64,000 nucleotides of DNA from Doris montereyensis (GCA_037039925.1 JAXRKP010000112.1:65001-129000); one strand, 5' to 3'; shown: positions 37,051 to 51,149, counted from the stretch's first letter. Numbers and translations are program-made. The notes: generated by a model from the letters alone, not told the origin.

Positions 37051-37334
37051 CAAACCTCACAAACTTTCATGGTGAGGTGATGGTACCGACACGGAGGTCA
37101 CGGGTACGATTCTCCTGGTACCTAGAGATTTTTATTGTGTGTATTGCTTTGTATTTGTCTCATCTTTGTTCAATATTATTTCATCACTGTTGTCATGCCC
37201 CTTATCTCAATGTTTGTCTTTAGGTCTTAACGTGTTAAACTGAAAGTGCGTAACACATACGGAAGTTTTTTGTGTTCTTGAGTTCATTTTTGAAATTTTT
37301 CCCGATCAGAATTTAAAAAAAACAACAGCTGATC

Positions 37335-37440
37335 ATTTTAATCAGTGCTAAATATACGATTGAAATATTATTCCGAAAGAAGCATTTACAAATTCTTTCA
37401 TGAGACTGATCTGAAAACTATCTTCAAATATTTACAAGAA
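37335..37440 (+). mobile_element. Family B-like 3' fragment (variant tail)
   Basis: Shares TTGAAATATTATTCC and GAGACTGATC with 32412-32500. It is a short remnant. Confidence 0.6.
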
Positions 37441-37681
37441 ATTGGACTGTGTCTGATATATTATTAATCAAAATGTGTAAGTCCGCTGACTACTGTCACC
37501 GGCAGTGCATAGATTATGGTTAGAAAATGTCACATATGGTCTGAAACAAAACAAAATCAAGTATCGTAGAAAGAAAGAAAAAGCGTAAGAGATTGTCAGG
37601 AAGCTCAAACAAACAACCATTCCTTTTTTTTGTACATTTCTATCATACTTTCTTTTTGGTCTTTTTTTTTTATTTATCAAG

Positions 37682-37997
37682 GTACAAAATCAATTGACGT
37701 CCCTTCAGGCTTTATTTTCAAGCACCTTGTCAGAAGAGAGCCAGCCTGCCTCTTGACCAAAGTCATTCTGCTGACATAGCTCAGGGATACAAGAGATCAA
37801 ATGCAGACTTGAACAGTCGAGGGCTGACTACGAAGAAAAGTATGACCATTTCAGCAGCAGAACAACAACTCAGAGAGAACATTGCAATGAAACAGAAGCA
37901 GCTGAAAAAACTGGAGGAGAAACTCCAGTGGAAAAGAGGAAATCAAAAGTCAACCGGCAGATCAGGTCTTCCGAGTCTGTAACAAAAAATTTGACAG
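37682..37997 (+). CDS. Internal exon of the unrecognised host gene (coiled coil; two frame breaks)
   Basis: The acceptor after a T-rich tract ends at 37681. Phase 0 entry gives VQNQLTSLQALFSSTLSEES. A shift near 37750 leads to DQSHSADIAQGYKRSNADLN, then ISAAEQQLRENIAMKQKQLK, a Leu/Lys/Glu heptad stretch likely to form a short coiled coil. A second shift near the AAAA at about 37950 gives KSKVNRQIRSSESVTKNLT up to the GACAG/GTGCAT donor at 37998. The leftover G pairs with the next exon's GT to make Gly, so phases fit. Confidence 0.62.
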
Positions 37998-38508
37998 GTG
38001 CATGTTGCCTTTGTTTTTGTACTGCTTTTTAAGTAACTTTGTTAGCAAGAGACACCTCAAGCATAACTTTTTCCACTCAAACAGACTTGAAGATTAAGGA
38101 AGTACGGCTCTTCATTATGGGAAAACACTCCTACATTCAATTCTACGTATAAATAGAGACTTATTCTTCAACGTTTTGAAATTATTTCAGGGTTTGAAGC
38201 CAAATGATGTTTAGTGATGTCAACACAATACATATTAATGATTTAGTATTTACAGAGGCCCTCAAAGTATTGTCATATAAAAATGGGGTAAGCATAGGCC
38301 ATATGAAGCACTATATCGTTAAATTGCTATGTAAAATGAGGGTTCAGCTCAGAACCAGTACGAACGCTCAGGTGATGAAAATCATTTGTTTCCCCTTTTA
38401 AAATTGTGGCATTATGCAGTACACTATCGATGTATGTTGAAATTATACATATTACGTCTATTTTATAAGACTAACTTTTTAATTTTCTTCTTTTTTGTAT
38501 CATTTTAG

Positions 38509-41500
38509 GTGATTTCCTTACACAAATGAAAGGGTCTGAAAACAACACACTCTAGGTCAAAACGATGAACCCTTGGATTTTACCAAACCTACACCAAAAA
38601 TTGAAGAGGCTGTAAAGAAGGATGAAGAGCGGTCGAAAATGCTTGCCGTCAAATCTTCCACCCACAGCAGTCACAAGGAAAGAGTGTTAATTCCTACAGT
38701 CAGCCAACAGTGCAGATGATTTTGCACTCCCTCTTCAGTTTGGAAAAAATGTGAAGAAAACTGTTACTGACATTGCAGCAACTGAAGACAAGGGTATTCT
38801 GAGAACCTTTGACAGACCAATATCTGAATCATACAGAGGCATGAAGCCTCCAAATAAAATGACCACTCTCCAGGGAACAGGATGAGAGAAAATGAAGCAA
38901 ATAGGGTATTTAATGTAAACAGTGGGCCTTTAAGGTCACAGGCTAAGTCAGAAGGCAGAGAAACACTTGATCGAGACAGATTCTTCGTATCTTCACACTC
39001 TGGGGATATGCCCAATATTGCCTCTTTCCATGACAGTTGCGGTTCTGATCACCAAAGATCCAAACAGAATTTGAGTGACGATTATAGAAGGGGTGAAGTG
39101 TGTAGGGAGAACACCAGTTATAGACAGTTCCATGAGAGCAAAATTGATAAAGAATCGGTGCGAGTTGAAATGCAGTGGAGAGAAAGGATAATCCTGCTGT
39201 AAACAATTTTGCAACAGATAACCTAGTACATTAAATGAAATGGATTATGATATAAATAAAAGGCAATACCAGAGTTGGAAATCAGGCAATGGAAGAAATC
39301 CTTCAGAAGCACAGCAGAGAATTCCAGGCGAAAAGTTTTCATGCAAGTTTTAAAGGGAAGCACAGAGAGATTTTCAATCAAGACCAGAGGAAATGGGAAG
39401 CAAATTTTCTTTTGAATCAGACCCTGGTTTAGGCAGAGACAGCAGCTACAGTAAACAGTTTAACCATTTGGGAAAGAACGTTGGGCCAGCAGACTACAGA
39501 CAGAGGAATGAGCAAGCAAATCCCAGAGAAATTTCTAGAAAAAATCACCAAGCGCAGCACCCAGGCAGCAGCAACATCCTGTGGGAGGAAGAAAGAATGT
39601 TTGATGACATTGATGGGTTTGAACATCAGCACAGGGACTTAAGACAAAGACAAAACATTAACGTAGAAGAGGGCTATGAAAGATTGGACGAAGGAGTACA
39701 ATTTCAAGGCAGCGGATTGATAGGAAGAGGCAATGCTTTGAGAGGAAGCGCCATCCAAACAAGAGGAAGGGGTGTTAGCCTGCAAAGGGACATTAGATTT
39801 AGCGGGGAAGACTGGAACGGTCAAAAAGCCTCTGAAATGAGACTCGTCGGCTTAGAATCCCAAAGCAAAGTTGTTATAGCAAAAGATAGGGAACTTTACC
39901 AAAGTGCTGAAATGACAGGAGTAGGAACCGACCCACATATGGATTCTAGAATGAGAAGAAACGAGGTTGGAAGAGCAAGAAGGGGATGGAACCTCACAGG
40001 AATAGCGGAATGAGAGGAAGGAGTGTTGGAGTGACCGGAACAGGGGTGGAACCTCAAAGAGGCCTGCAAAGTAGCACAGGAGACAGAGATCCTGAAACTA
40101 TGACACCAAGGAATGAAAGAGACATGGAAATACCAAACATCATAGGATATAGAGGCCATGCAAGGGGAAGAGGTGCTTTTCCTATGAGAGGAAGAAGTAC
40201 TGGACAACAAAAAACCATTGAAATGAATGAGCAAAATATAATGGAACTTGAAAATATGACAGACCATAGTGAAAGAGGAGTAGTACTTACATTACTCAAG
40301 TATGAATATGAGAGGGAGAGGCATTGAATATCAAAGGGGTATAGGCTTGAGAGGAAGAGATCTGAAATTCCAAAGTGGTTCCAGAATGAGGGGAAGAGGT
40401 AGAGAATATGAAAAAGACATTGAATATCAGAGAGACATGGTGATGAATAGAAAAGATAATGAACCTTGCAGAAGCACAGAGATGAGTGGAACAAATCGGG
40501 AATCTCAAAGTGGCGTTGGATTGAGAGGAAGAGGCATGCACATTGAGAGGAGTTTAGAAATAAAGGAAAGGGGCATTGATTATCAAGGGAATACTGTGCT
40601 GGGCTGTGGTAGAGGTTTTCTAACATTTCAAATCTCTGATGCTAGAGGCAAACAAAATTCAGTGAGGGACTATGAAGGTGGAATAGAAAGATCATTTACT
40701 GAAAGTCATGAAGAGGAAACCTTGGCTGGAGTCAGTTTAGGAGGGCTAGCTCAAGCTCAAGGACTAGAGGGAGAGGTCCAAGCGAGCTACATGGATACAA
40801 GGAGGAGCTGTACAGCGAGGCAGAGGAAGAGGTCTGGACAACCTAAGGGGAGGGTCAGTCTCTAGAGGAGAAAGTTATGGAAATAGATATTCTAACATGC
40901 CTAAAGATTTAACTAGTGAGCAGGATGCTTCTTTTGCTATTGATCACCCAAATCAAAATATAAGATCAAAAGTAAATCAAGACCCGGAAGAAAGCATTGA
41001 GTACAGCCAAAATGTACCATTCAGAACAAACATAGGCAGACAAGCAAGTTTCTCTAATGCACCATCTCAAAGGAGTCGCGGGACAGGGAGAGGCTTAGGT
41101 GTACCACAAAGGGGCAGTGGGCATGAAAGACACATTGAGACCCCACAAAGAGGAGCTGAGGTTGACAGATCCTTTGGGACCCCACAAAGAGCAGGTGGGG
41201 TTGACAGACACCTCATGTTTTCACAAAGAGGAGCTGAGGTTGAGAGATCCTTTGGGACTCCACAAAGAGTAGGTGGGGTTGACGGACACCTTGGGCCTCC
41301 ACAAAGAGGAGGCGGGGTTGACAGACACCTCAGGTTTTCACAAAGAGGAGATAGGGTTGATGGACACCTTGGGTCTCCACAAAGAGGAGACGGGCTTGAC
41401 AGACACCTCGAACCTTCTCAAAGAGGAGACGGGTTGACAGACACCCCAGACCTTCACAAAGAGGCGGTGGGTTTGATGGACACCTCGGACCTTCACAAAG

Positions 41501-42022
41501 AGGAGGCGGGGTTGACAGAAACCCCAGACCTTCACAAAGAGGAGGTGGGTTTGATGGACACCTCGGACCTTCACAAAGAGGAGGCGGGGTTGACAGAAAC
41601 CTCGGACCTTCACAAAGAGGAGGTTGGGGTTGATGGACACCTCGGACCTTCACAAAGAGGAGACGGGGTTGGACAGACACCTTGGACCTCTACAAGGAGG
41701 AGGTGAAGTTGAGAGACATCTTGGGACTCCACAAAGAGGAGACGGGGTTGACAGACACCTTGGACCTTCACAAAGAGGAGGCGAAGTTGAAAGACACCAT
41801 GGGATCCCACATAGAGGAGGCAGGTTTGACAGACACTTTGGGAGCTCACAAAGAGTAGATGATGTAGGAAGCTTTGGGAGTTTCCATGATGGTTCTAGAG
41901 GGTCTGCAAGAATCTATAGAGGAAGGGGAAACTTAAAGACTGGACAAGGTATGGCTGATGGCAGAGGACGAGGCATGGGAGGTCAATTTCAAAATAATTT
42001 AAGGGCAAGAGATAATATGTGA
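38509..42022 (+). CDS. Terminal exon of the unrecognised host gene: Arg/Gly-rich repeat protein, many frame breaks
   Basis: The acceptor TTTTTTGTATCATTTTAG ends at 38508. Entry reads GDFLTQMKGSENNT. Coherent protein then continues through roughly ten single-base shifts (near 38560, 38715, 38875, 39185, 39230, 39985, 40295, 40780, 41430, 41615 and 41680) and one in-frame TAA at 39351. The protein is polar and Arg/Gly-rich, with many RGRG/MRGRG motifs between 39.7 and 40.9 kb, then the 13-residue repeat array, and ends GRGMGGQFQNNLRARDNM with TGA at 42020-42022. Such RG-rich tails often bind RNA, but this is inference. Either it is decaying or the assembly carries indels. The composition is unlike any transposon protein here. 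Confidence 0.6.
41095..41870 (+). repeat. 39-bp coding minisatellite (13-residue repeat)
   Basis: About 20 units of 39 bp encode RGGGVDRHLGPSQ with variants (RGAEVERSFGTPQ, RGDGVDRHLGPSQ). The unit is a multiple of three, so length change keeps the frame. Three single-base shifts inside the array push the reading into a DLHKEE frame for parts of it. Confidence 0.9.
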
Positions 42023-43362
42023 TTGGTCAGGTGCCACAGGTATCCTACTTGAGCAGACATTGGGTGGTCTTACTTAACAATATATTTTAGTTTTATGATT
42101 ACTGGCTTTTTTATTTCAATCTGCATGGTTTCGACTCCTTATCTATGTATAAGATAAGGAGTAGGTGTTTAATATTTACATGTATGTCACTGATGTTTCC
42201 TTAAGCGGCCTCCACACCTCAACCCAAGCCTGGCCTGGAGATATTTTTACATCTGCACGTTGCAGCTTGCTTCAACCGATGGTATTTTAAAAACATGTTC
42301 TCGCTATTCACATTAATTGCTATTGTGTCTCATCGACTAAGTGTTCTAAACTCGTTAATATTCATGAGCGAAAACCAAAAAATGTCTGTTTGGTTTTAAA
42401 TAAAAAATGAAAATCGAGGGCTATAAAAATAACGTACTGGACAAAACAATGGTTTCTAGATCAAGACACTTTCACGCAAACTAAATGAGTTAAGATTATC
42501 CTAGTGACTTCAACTTATGTTCTAGCCTCATACCATGTGTTTTGTTATGTAGATACTTCAACAGAAATAGAGGCATGCAATTTTTAAAGCAAAGGGGAAA
42601 CGCTAAAGTGTGACGTTTGGTATCAAATCAATGGTAAAATTCGATGCACTGATAATTTGATGTCAATCTAAAAAAATAATTTTTAATGATTATTTTACTT
42701 TTATTTTTTGTGGTGCCACTCCTCCAGGCCCGAGGTCCCTGAGGAGAAAATATTTGGAAAGTTCTATATTTCTGGCCCCAGGCGACACCCCATGAAAACG
42801 CCTCGACACCCAGATTAAAAAAAAAAAAAGTTTTGCCAGGCCCTTCGCCAAATCCATACGTGTGGAGGGCCCACGCCCAAAGGCCATTTTGCTCACTGAA
42901 GACATGTGGAGTTACCTTGCTTTCTTTAATTTTTATCTCTCTTTTTTGTTATATCTCACTTGCAATAAATTTATTAAAGTTGAAATTGAAAAGATTCTGT
43001 ACTGTTCTGTAAGTTAGTACTACTACTACTAACACTTACAACAGTAGTATAATACTGAGATTAAAGTAAAGGCAATACCCCCCCCCCCCTCCCAAGGCAA
43101 GAAACAATCCAAATCTTATGATTAATGAGAAAACCTCCGTTAATTTCATGTAAATAAATTTTTGAAACTGACACTGGTTTCTTGCCTTTTTTTGAATGTG
43201 TTTGTAATTGTGCCATTTTTGTCTATTTGATTTGATGTTGCATGATTTGTCTTCATGTAGTTACTCTTACAGTTTAGTTCACCAAACTTGATCTCAATCT
43301 TGTGGGTCTATGTTCTTCCAACTAGTTCTTGTACTTATCTAAACTATTCTTTTCTTCTAAAT
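42023..43362 (+). other. Likely 3' UTR and intergenic spacer
   Basis: Follows the stop codon of the host gene. AATAAA signals occur near 42399 and at 42964-42969, so the transcript may end near 42.99 kb. Beyond that lie a 10-C run near 43079-43088 and no recognisable gene. Confidence 0.5.
42964..42969 (+). promoter_or_regulatory. Candidate polyadenylation signal
   Basis: AATAAA about 940 bp after the host gene stop, followed by a T/G-rich stretch (TCTGTACTGTTCTG). An earlier AATAAA near 42399 is the alternative. Confidence 0.4.
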
Positions 43363-43815
43363 TCCCTGTGGGAACTCGGGACCTCTCCAACGGAGGAGAG
43401 GAGCAGAAAAAGTACCTGGTGGTCTCTCCATCCATGTGTGTCATAAAATGCAACTAAGGATACCGTACCATGTGTGCCGCAAATAGGCAAGGTGTCGTCT
43501 ATCCGTTACAATCCCTTTTTGTGACCTTGCAGGCGACATCTCTTTTCTTTTACATTTGTCTTCTAAGTTCTATCCATCCACTTGTTCTTGCTCTATCATC
43601 ATGTCTTAATCTTCTCCTCTTCCTGCTTCTCCTCCTCTTGGTCCGTAAGGCCCACCGTGTCTGCCAGCCACATGTTGTGAGTAGCTAGCAACAAGGTAGG
43701 GTGTCGTCTATGCATTACAAGTCCGTTTGTGGCGGAGAGGGGACATCGCTTTTCTCTTACTTTTGTCTTCTAATCTATCCATCCACTTTTTTTTTGCTCC
43801 ATCGTCATGTTGTAA
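43363..43815 (+). mobile_element. Family B 5' UTR fragments, two in tandem
   Basis: The first unit starts CCCTGTGGGAACTCGGGACC, matching the start of the copy at 34767. A second, shorter unit from about 43690 repeats GTCGTCTATGCATTACAAGT and the CTCTTACTTTTGTCTTC stretch. No coding part follows. Confidence 0.75.
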
Positions 43816-44796
<981 letters not shown>

Positions 44797-44799
<3 letters not shown>

Positions 44800-45414
44800 A
44801 TTAACAGTTCAACGATTAATACAGTTAAACGTTAGTAGTACTGGTAATACTAGTAACAGTATGCCATAATAAGTATGGGAATGTGTCTCCTTGTTCTTGA
44901 ATAAGACTTTAATTTACATTTATCTAGATTCTATATCTAGACTCTTACTTTATGTAGTAGCCCAAGTCTACCATAGAGATATGGTGATGCCTGGTGGATT
45001 TTTGCAAGCTGCTGACAGTACTGACACACACACCACACACATACGTATAACATACACATACTCTTAAAAATAGAATATAGCCAAGTTATTATTGTTATAT
45101 CACAATAGTTACATACTGCAATGTGAAGTAAGATATGAACAAATTGTAGGCCAGTACATCGCTCTACATGAATTTTGAATGAAACGGAACATGTTGTGTT
45201 GCTGTATCGGCTGAAACAACCTGGATTTTGGCCAGTATGCTATTTTTCGACTGATACCGTTTGATTTTAACGGCCTGGGACCAGGAGTTTGCGCTATTTG
45301 GGCCGCTCAAAAGGACGGCAAGTCAATTACCTATGTCAGAGATACAGCAAACTACATTGGTCAGAGTATTGCCCGGAATTCTTCCTCTGGACATTACTCT
45401 ACAGGTTTCCAAAC
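44797..45414. other. Non-coding spacer
   Basis: Short CA-rich stretch near 45022-45055. No gene was recognised. Confidence 0.45.
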
Positions 45415-45995
45415 ATTAAAGCAAGTAAAAGTAATAATACAAACTAGACACATTTTAAAAGGCCAACAAGTTCATAACTTTAACAAGCTTCATGAAGTGG
45501 TCCAAAAAGGACAAGAAAGGCCAAACGTAAAATTAAGAAATAGAAAAGAAGAGAATGTGTTAAGCTGCCTACACGTTGGTCATTTGTGGCTCACGTAGGG
45601 TTTCCTGTTGACCCATGATGACCAGCCTTTCTGTCAGTGTCACTCATGTGATCGCCTTTTTACTATTAAACATGTTTTAATAGAGTGCTGTGATCTGATC
45701 GATATGCGAATGAAATATTATGCCGAGGAAGCATTTGCGAACTGTTTCGGAATAATGATTTGGAAACTATGTTTGCGTTTCTGACGTGAAAGAAATTGGA
45801 GTGTATCGACAGATCTAGTGTACTTAATAATACTCATTTTAACACATTGACTGTGTTTTTATAATATTTACAAATACTTATGGAAGCTATTGATTTTTTT
45901 AAGTGCTTTATGTTTTACCTGGACAGTTGTCAGTACCAGTAGTCAGCTACAACCCCTGAGATCACTCACCGCCATGGTGGACAGGGTTACTTCAA
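45415..45995 (+). mobile_element. LINE family B 3' part
   Basis: Contains the end of the ORF and the 3' tail: LHEVVQKGQERPNVKLRNRK, a His/Cys region (HVLIECCDLIDMRMKYY, slightly altered) and TTTACCTGGACAGTTGTCAG to GACAGGGTTACTTCAAGGAA. The RNase H core is mostly deleted near 45.45 kb. Its terminal AAACAAACAAAC passes directly into the 27-bp minisatellite. Confidence 0.8.
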
Positions 45996-45999
45996 GGAA

Positions 46000-48900
46000 A
46001 CAAACAAACATCATCCAACAACCTTCCAACAGTTTTTTGTATTTCATATTCTTTAACAAACTGTTTTATTTCACATCTCCAACTCTTCAATTCAGCCAAC
46101 GAATGTTTCAACTTCATATCGCTCAACATACTATTGTACTTCACATCTTTGACAAGTAATTGCACATCACATATTCAACAATCTATTGCATTGCACATAT
46201 TCCAACAAACTATTCTACTTCACATCATCCAACAAACTATTCTACTTCACATCATCTAACAAACTATTCTACTTCACATCATCTAACAAACTATTCTACT
46301 TCACATCATCTAACAAACTATTCTACTTCACATCATCTAAACAAACTATTCTACTTTACATCATCCAACAAATTATTCTACTTCACATCATCCAACAAAC
46401 TAGTGTACTTCACTTCTTCAACAAACTAGTGTACTTCACTTCTTCCAACAAACTAGTGTATTTTCACTTCTTTCCAACAAAAACTAGTGTATTTCACTTC
46501 TTCCAACAAACTAGTGTATTTCACTTCTTCAACAAACTAGTGTATTTCACGTCTTCTAACAAACTAGTGTATTTCACTTCTTCTAACAAACTAGTGTATT
46601 CACTTCTTCTAACAAACTAGTGTACTTCAACAAACAAACTAGTGTATTTCACTTCTTCTAACAAACTAGTGTATTTCACTTCTTCTAACAAACTAGTGTA
46701 TTTCACTTCTTCTAACAAACTAGTGTATTTCACTTCTTCTAACAAACTAGTGTATTTCACTTCTTCTAACAAACTAGTGTATTTCACTTCTTCTAACAAA
46801 CTAGTGTATTTCACTTCTTCTAACAAACTAGTGTATTTTCTTCTAACAAACTAGTTCTTCTAACAAACTAGTGTACTTCATTTCTTCTAACAAACTAGTG
46901 TACTTCATTTCTTCTAACAAACTAGTGTACTTCACTTCTTCTAACAAACTAGTGTACTTCACTTCTTCTAACAAACTAGTGTACTTCACTTCTTCTAACA
47001 AACTAGTGTACTTCACATCTTCTAACAAATTATTCTACTTCACATATTCCAACAAACTAGTGTACTTCACTTCTTCTAACAAATTATTCTAACATATTCC
47101 AACAAATTATTCTACTTCATTTCTTCTAACAAATTATTCTACTTCACATATTCCAACAAATTATTCTTCTTCTAACAAATTATTCTACTTCACTTCTTCC
47201 AACAAATTATTCTACTTCACTTCTTCTAACAAACTAGTGTACTTCACTTATTCCAACAAATTATTCTACTTCTAACAAACTATTCCACTTCACATCTTCC
47301 AACAAACTATTCTACTTCACATATTCAACAAATTATTTTCTAACAAACTACTTCACATCTTCAAATACAAAATATTTTTACTATTGTGCTTCAGATCTTC
47401 CAACATACTATTATTATTTTTTACTATTGTATTTCACATCTTCCAACAAACTATTGTAATTGTACTTCACTTCTTCTAACAAACTATTGTATTTCACTTC
47501 TTCCAACAAACTATTCTATTGTACTTCACTTTCCAACAAACTATTGTAATTCACATATCTCAACAAAATATCCAACAAATTATTATCTTCACTTCTTCCA
47601 ACAAACTATTGCACTTCATCTTCCTCCACATTATTTCCTTCCAACAAACTATTGCACTTCATCTTATTCCAACAAATTATTCTACAAACTATTGCACATC
47701 ATCTTCCTCCAAATTATTCTACTTCACATCTTCCAACAAATTATTCTACACATTATTATACTTCACATCTTCCAACAAACTATTGCACATCACATCTTCT
47801 CCACATTATATACTTCCTTCCAACAAACTATTGCCCACCACATTTCTACTTATTATACTTCACATCTTCCAACAAACTAAACCACATCTTCCTCCACATT
47901 ATGTACTTCACATCTTCCAACAAACTATTGCACACCACATCTTCCTCCACATTATTATACTTCACATCTTCCACAAACTATTGTTCTTCACATTCTTCTA
48001 ACAATCTGTTTGTAATATATTTCATCTTCCAATTTTTTTCTTTTCATATCTTCCAACAAACTATTGTAATATGTTCTTCATTTCTCTCTTCAAACTATTG
48101 CATTATCACTTAAACGTTTGTTTCACATCTTCCAACAAACTAAACAAACTATTGTACTTTACTTCTTCCAACAAATTATTGCACTGCTCACATCTTCCAA
48201 CAAACTATTGTATTTACATTTTCCAACAAACTCTTGTACTTTACATCATCTTTCACTTAAACTCTTATTGCTACTTCACATCTTCCAACAAATTATTCTA
48301 CTTCATCTTCCAACAAATTATTCTACTTCACATCTTCCAACAAATTATTTTACTTCACATCTTCCAACAAATCTTGCACTTCACATCTTCCAACAAATTA
48401 TTATACTTCACATCTTCCAACAAACTACTTGCATCTTCCAACAAATGTTATGTTTGTATCTTCCTTCCACAATAAATTATTATACTTCACATCTTCCAAC
48501 AAAATCACTCGTTTACTATTGCACATCTTTTACATCTTCATTTCTTCCAACAAGTTCTTGTACTTCACTTCATTTATTCCAATTCTTCAAAAACAAACTA
48601 TTCTAACAAACTCTTCACTTTATTCTCTCTTTAAAAGATATCAAATCTATTACTTCAATTTATCCAACAAATTATTATACTTCATCTTCAACATCTTCCA
48701 ACAAACTATTGCAGATCACATCTTCCTCCATTATTATACTTCACATCTTCCACTAAACTATTGCACATCACATCTTCCTCCACATTATTATACTTCATCT
48801 TCCACCAAACTATTGCACATTCTTCCTCCACATTATTATACTTACAGTTTCCATCTTCGATTTCTCAACAAATAGACACAGAAAACAAACTATTGAGAAA

Positions 48901-49800
48901 AGACCTCCACATTATTATACTTCAATCTTCCACTAAACTATTGTTCTTCACATTCTTCCAAAAATCTGTTTGTAACCCTTGTCACATCGAACCAATTTTT
49001 TTGTGTGCTTCATATCCCTCTTCCACATCTAAACTATATACTTCACATCTTCAACAAACTTGACCTTTAAACTGTCGATCGTTCCTCCAAACGATTTATG
49101 CATTCACATCTTCCACAAAAGACTATTGCACTTAACATTGTCCAACAAACTCCTGCACGTCATTTTTCCAACAAACTACATTTTGCAATTTACTTCTTCC
49201 AGAAAATCTAAACATTTGTTCTTCACATCTCTCAACATCTTCCAATCAGATTTGAGACTAATAGACTATTGTTACCATTTAACATTTAAAACAAACTCTT
49301 CTACATATTACACAAACATTGTACATCTTAGATAATCGTCATTTCAACAAACTCTTGTACTTCAATCTTCCAACAAATGTTTGTATGCTAGAGACATCTT
49401 CCAACAAATGTTTGTACTTCACATCTTCCAACAAATGTTATGTTTGTACATCTTCCAACAAATGTTTGTACTTCACATCTTCCAACAAATGTTTGTACTT
49501 CATCTTCCAACAAATGTTTGTACTTCACATCTTCCAACAAAGTATTAGACGGGACGTTGTTCTTAATCACATCTTCAACAAGTTTGTACTTCACATCTTC
49601 CAACAAAAGTTTGTACTTCACATCTTCCAAGACCAATAAATTCGATTCTTTTTCTAACAAAATATCACTCGTCATACTTTCTATAAAACTTTTACAATTT
49701 ATAATTTTCTTTTATTAAACTTATTATTCATTTCTTCAACAAGTTCTTATTACATAATATTCCAATAAATTGTGCTCTCATATGTTCTAACAAACTCTCG
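46000..49800 (+). repeat. 27-bp minisatellite, large array
   Basis: About 3.8 kb of a 27-bp unit, consensus CTTCTTCTAACAAACTAGTG plus TATTTCA. Sub-blocks differ: CATCATCTAACAAACTATTC (46.2-46.4 kb), a very uniform ACTAGTG block (46.4-47.05 kb), longer composite units with CTTCCTCCACATTATTATAC (47.5-48.9 kb) and an AAATGTTTGTACTTC block (49.37-49.62 kb). Divergence rises to the right. The unit equals nine codons, which creates false open frames on both strands. Confidence 0.95.
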
Positions 49801-51149
49801 CATTTACACTTTATGTCATCTACTTCTAATAAATCAAATCGTGCTGCATTTTATCATTTGGGCGTAAATGGGAGGTATCATGACTTTCAAATAACAACAG
49901 TGATAACTGATACTTATTCACGTCACATCGCCACTAGTTCCATTCCCTTGCTAGCCTCGTGTGTCATTACCAGGATATGTAACATTGTAACATTGTAACG
50001 TTATTTAGATATAGTTTTTAAAATAGTCGATTTCTCAACAAGTGTAGACACGAAAAAGAAAAGAAGGAAAGAAGACAGTACCGGTATACAAAGAATAATA
50101 ATATTCAACGGACATGGAATAATATCAGAATGAATAAGTATGGGATCCACCCTCTTAGATCTATATACAAACATTTCATAGTTGACCTTTAAACTGTCGA
50201 TTTTGCAGCTTTTATGTGGTTAGTTAATGGTCATTTGTATAAAAATAAACGTATTCATTTGTTGTATGTTTAGATGACCAGTCCAAACAACAAAACTCTC
50301 ATTCTCATCTGGCGTCTGTTAATCCCAAATGTAGTTGAGACCATTGAATGATAGGGAGGGATTAGTTGAGAGTGGAATGAACAAATGCATTTAATTTAAA
50401 AATGTAAGATCTACATATATACACAAACACAGAGTTAGATAATCAAGACTCTGTTTTATTAGTATTAGTAGTAGAAGTTGTAGTTGGCCGATGCTAGAGA
50501 GCTCAGAAAGTATTAGACAGGACAATCTGGCTTGTATCCAGGGTCAAATGAATCACATTAGCCGAGTCAATCAATGTTTGACAGTAAATCTGATTTTACT
50601 GAGTTTGTAAGCCTTAAACTGTACTGGACTATACCTATGGAGGAAAGGTTAGACAATCAATGTTTGATCTTTTAGCCTGATCTGGTTGTTCTTCTTCTCC
50701 TTCTTCTTCGTCTTATTATTATTATTTTATTATTATCAATTATTAATGCATTATTGATTTATTTACTATTTTTAACCTATTGAGATGATGTGCTTGCCTT
50801 CAAAATCAAACGTGGGTATCATTTGGGATTGGATCCTGACAATCAATGTTAGTGATACTGATCTTATTCGTTGTTTCAATTGATTACCAGTAAGATACCA
50901 TGCCGTATATCCATCTGCCGATATTAATACTTGTATAGAACTGTTCAGGATGATCAAGGATTTATTGTTACACCAATAATATCAGAATGTGCATGTTATG
51001 TAAGTCATCTTTGTTACTGTTAGTGAGAAATTGGATTTTCAGTTGAGGTGGTTGTTAAGATATACATATAAATTCGTTCATTTGTTCTTGAGCTGACTTG
51101 TAAACAACAAAACTTCATTCTCACACTGGCGTCTTCTTCTTCATAGTAG
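49801..51149. other. Spacer with remnants related to LINE family D end
   Basis: CAAACAACAAAACTCTCATT at 50295 resembles 51110 (family D flank), and GGGTCAAATGAATCACATTA at 50533 resembles the 70-bp units at 51.3-51.7 kb. They look like older diverged copies. No gene was seen. Confidence 0.45.

Noticed and set aside
37060..37130. tRNA-like stretch with a GGGTACGATTCTC B-box-like word
   Set aside because: The A-box is weak and no SINE body follows. The evidence is too thin for a feature.
41330..41849. Minus-strand repeat frames (LLFVKVRGVHQ type)
   Set aside because: They are antisense of the 39-bp coding repeat. The + strand RGGGVDRHLGPSQ reading continues from the upstream RG-rich exon.
46160..47092. 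Open frames with a 9-residue YFTSSNKLV repeat and, antisense, EEVKYTSLL
   Set aside because: The 27-bp unit equals nine codons, so both strands stay open by arithmetic. Frames break wherever a unit has an indel and no flanking coding sequence exists.
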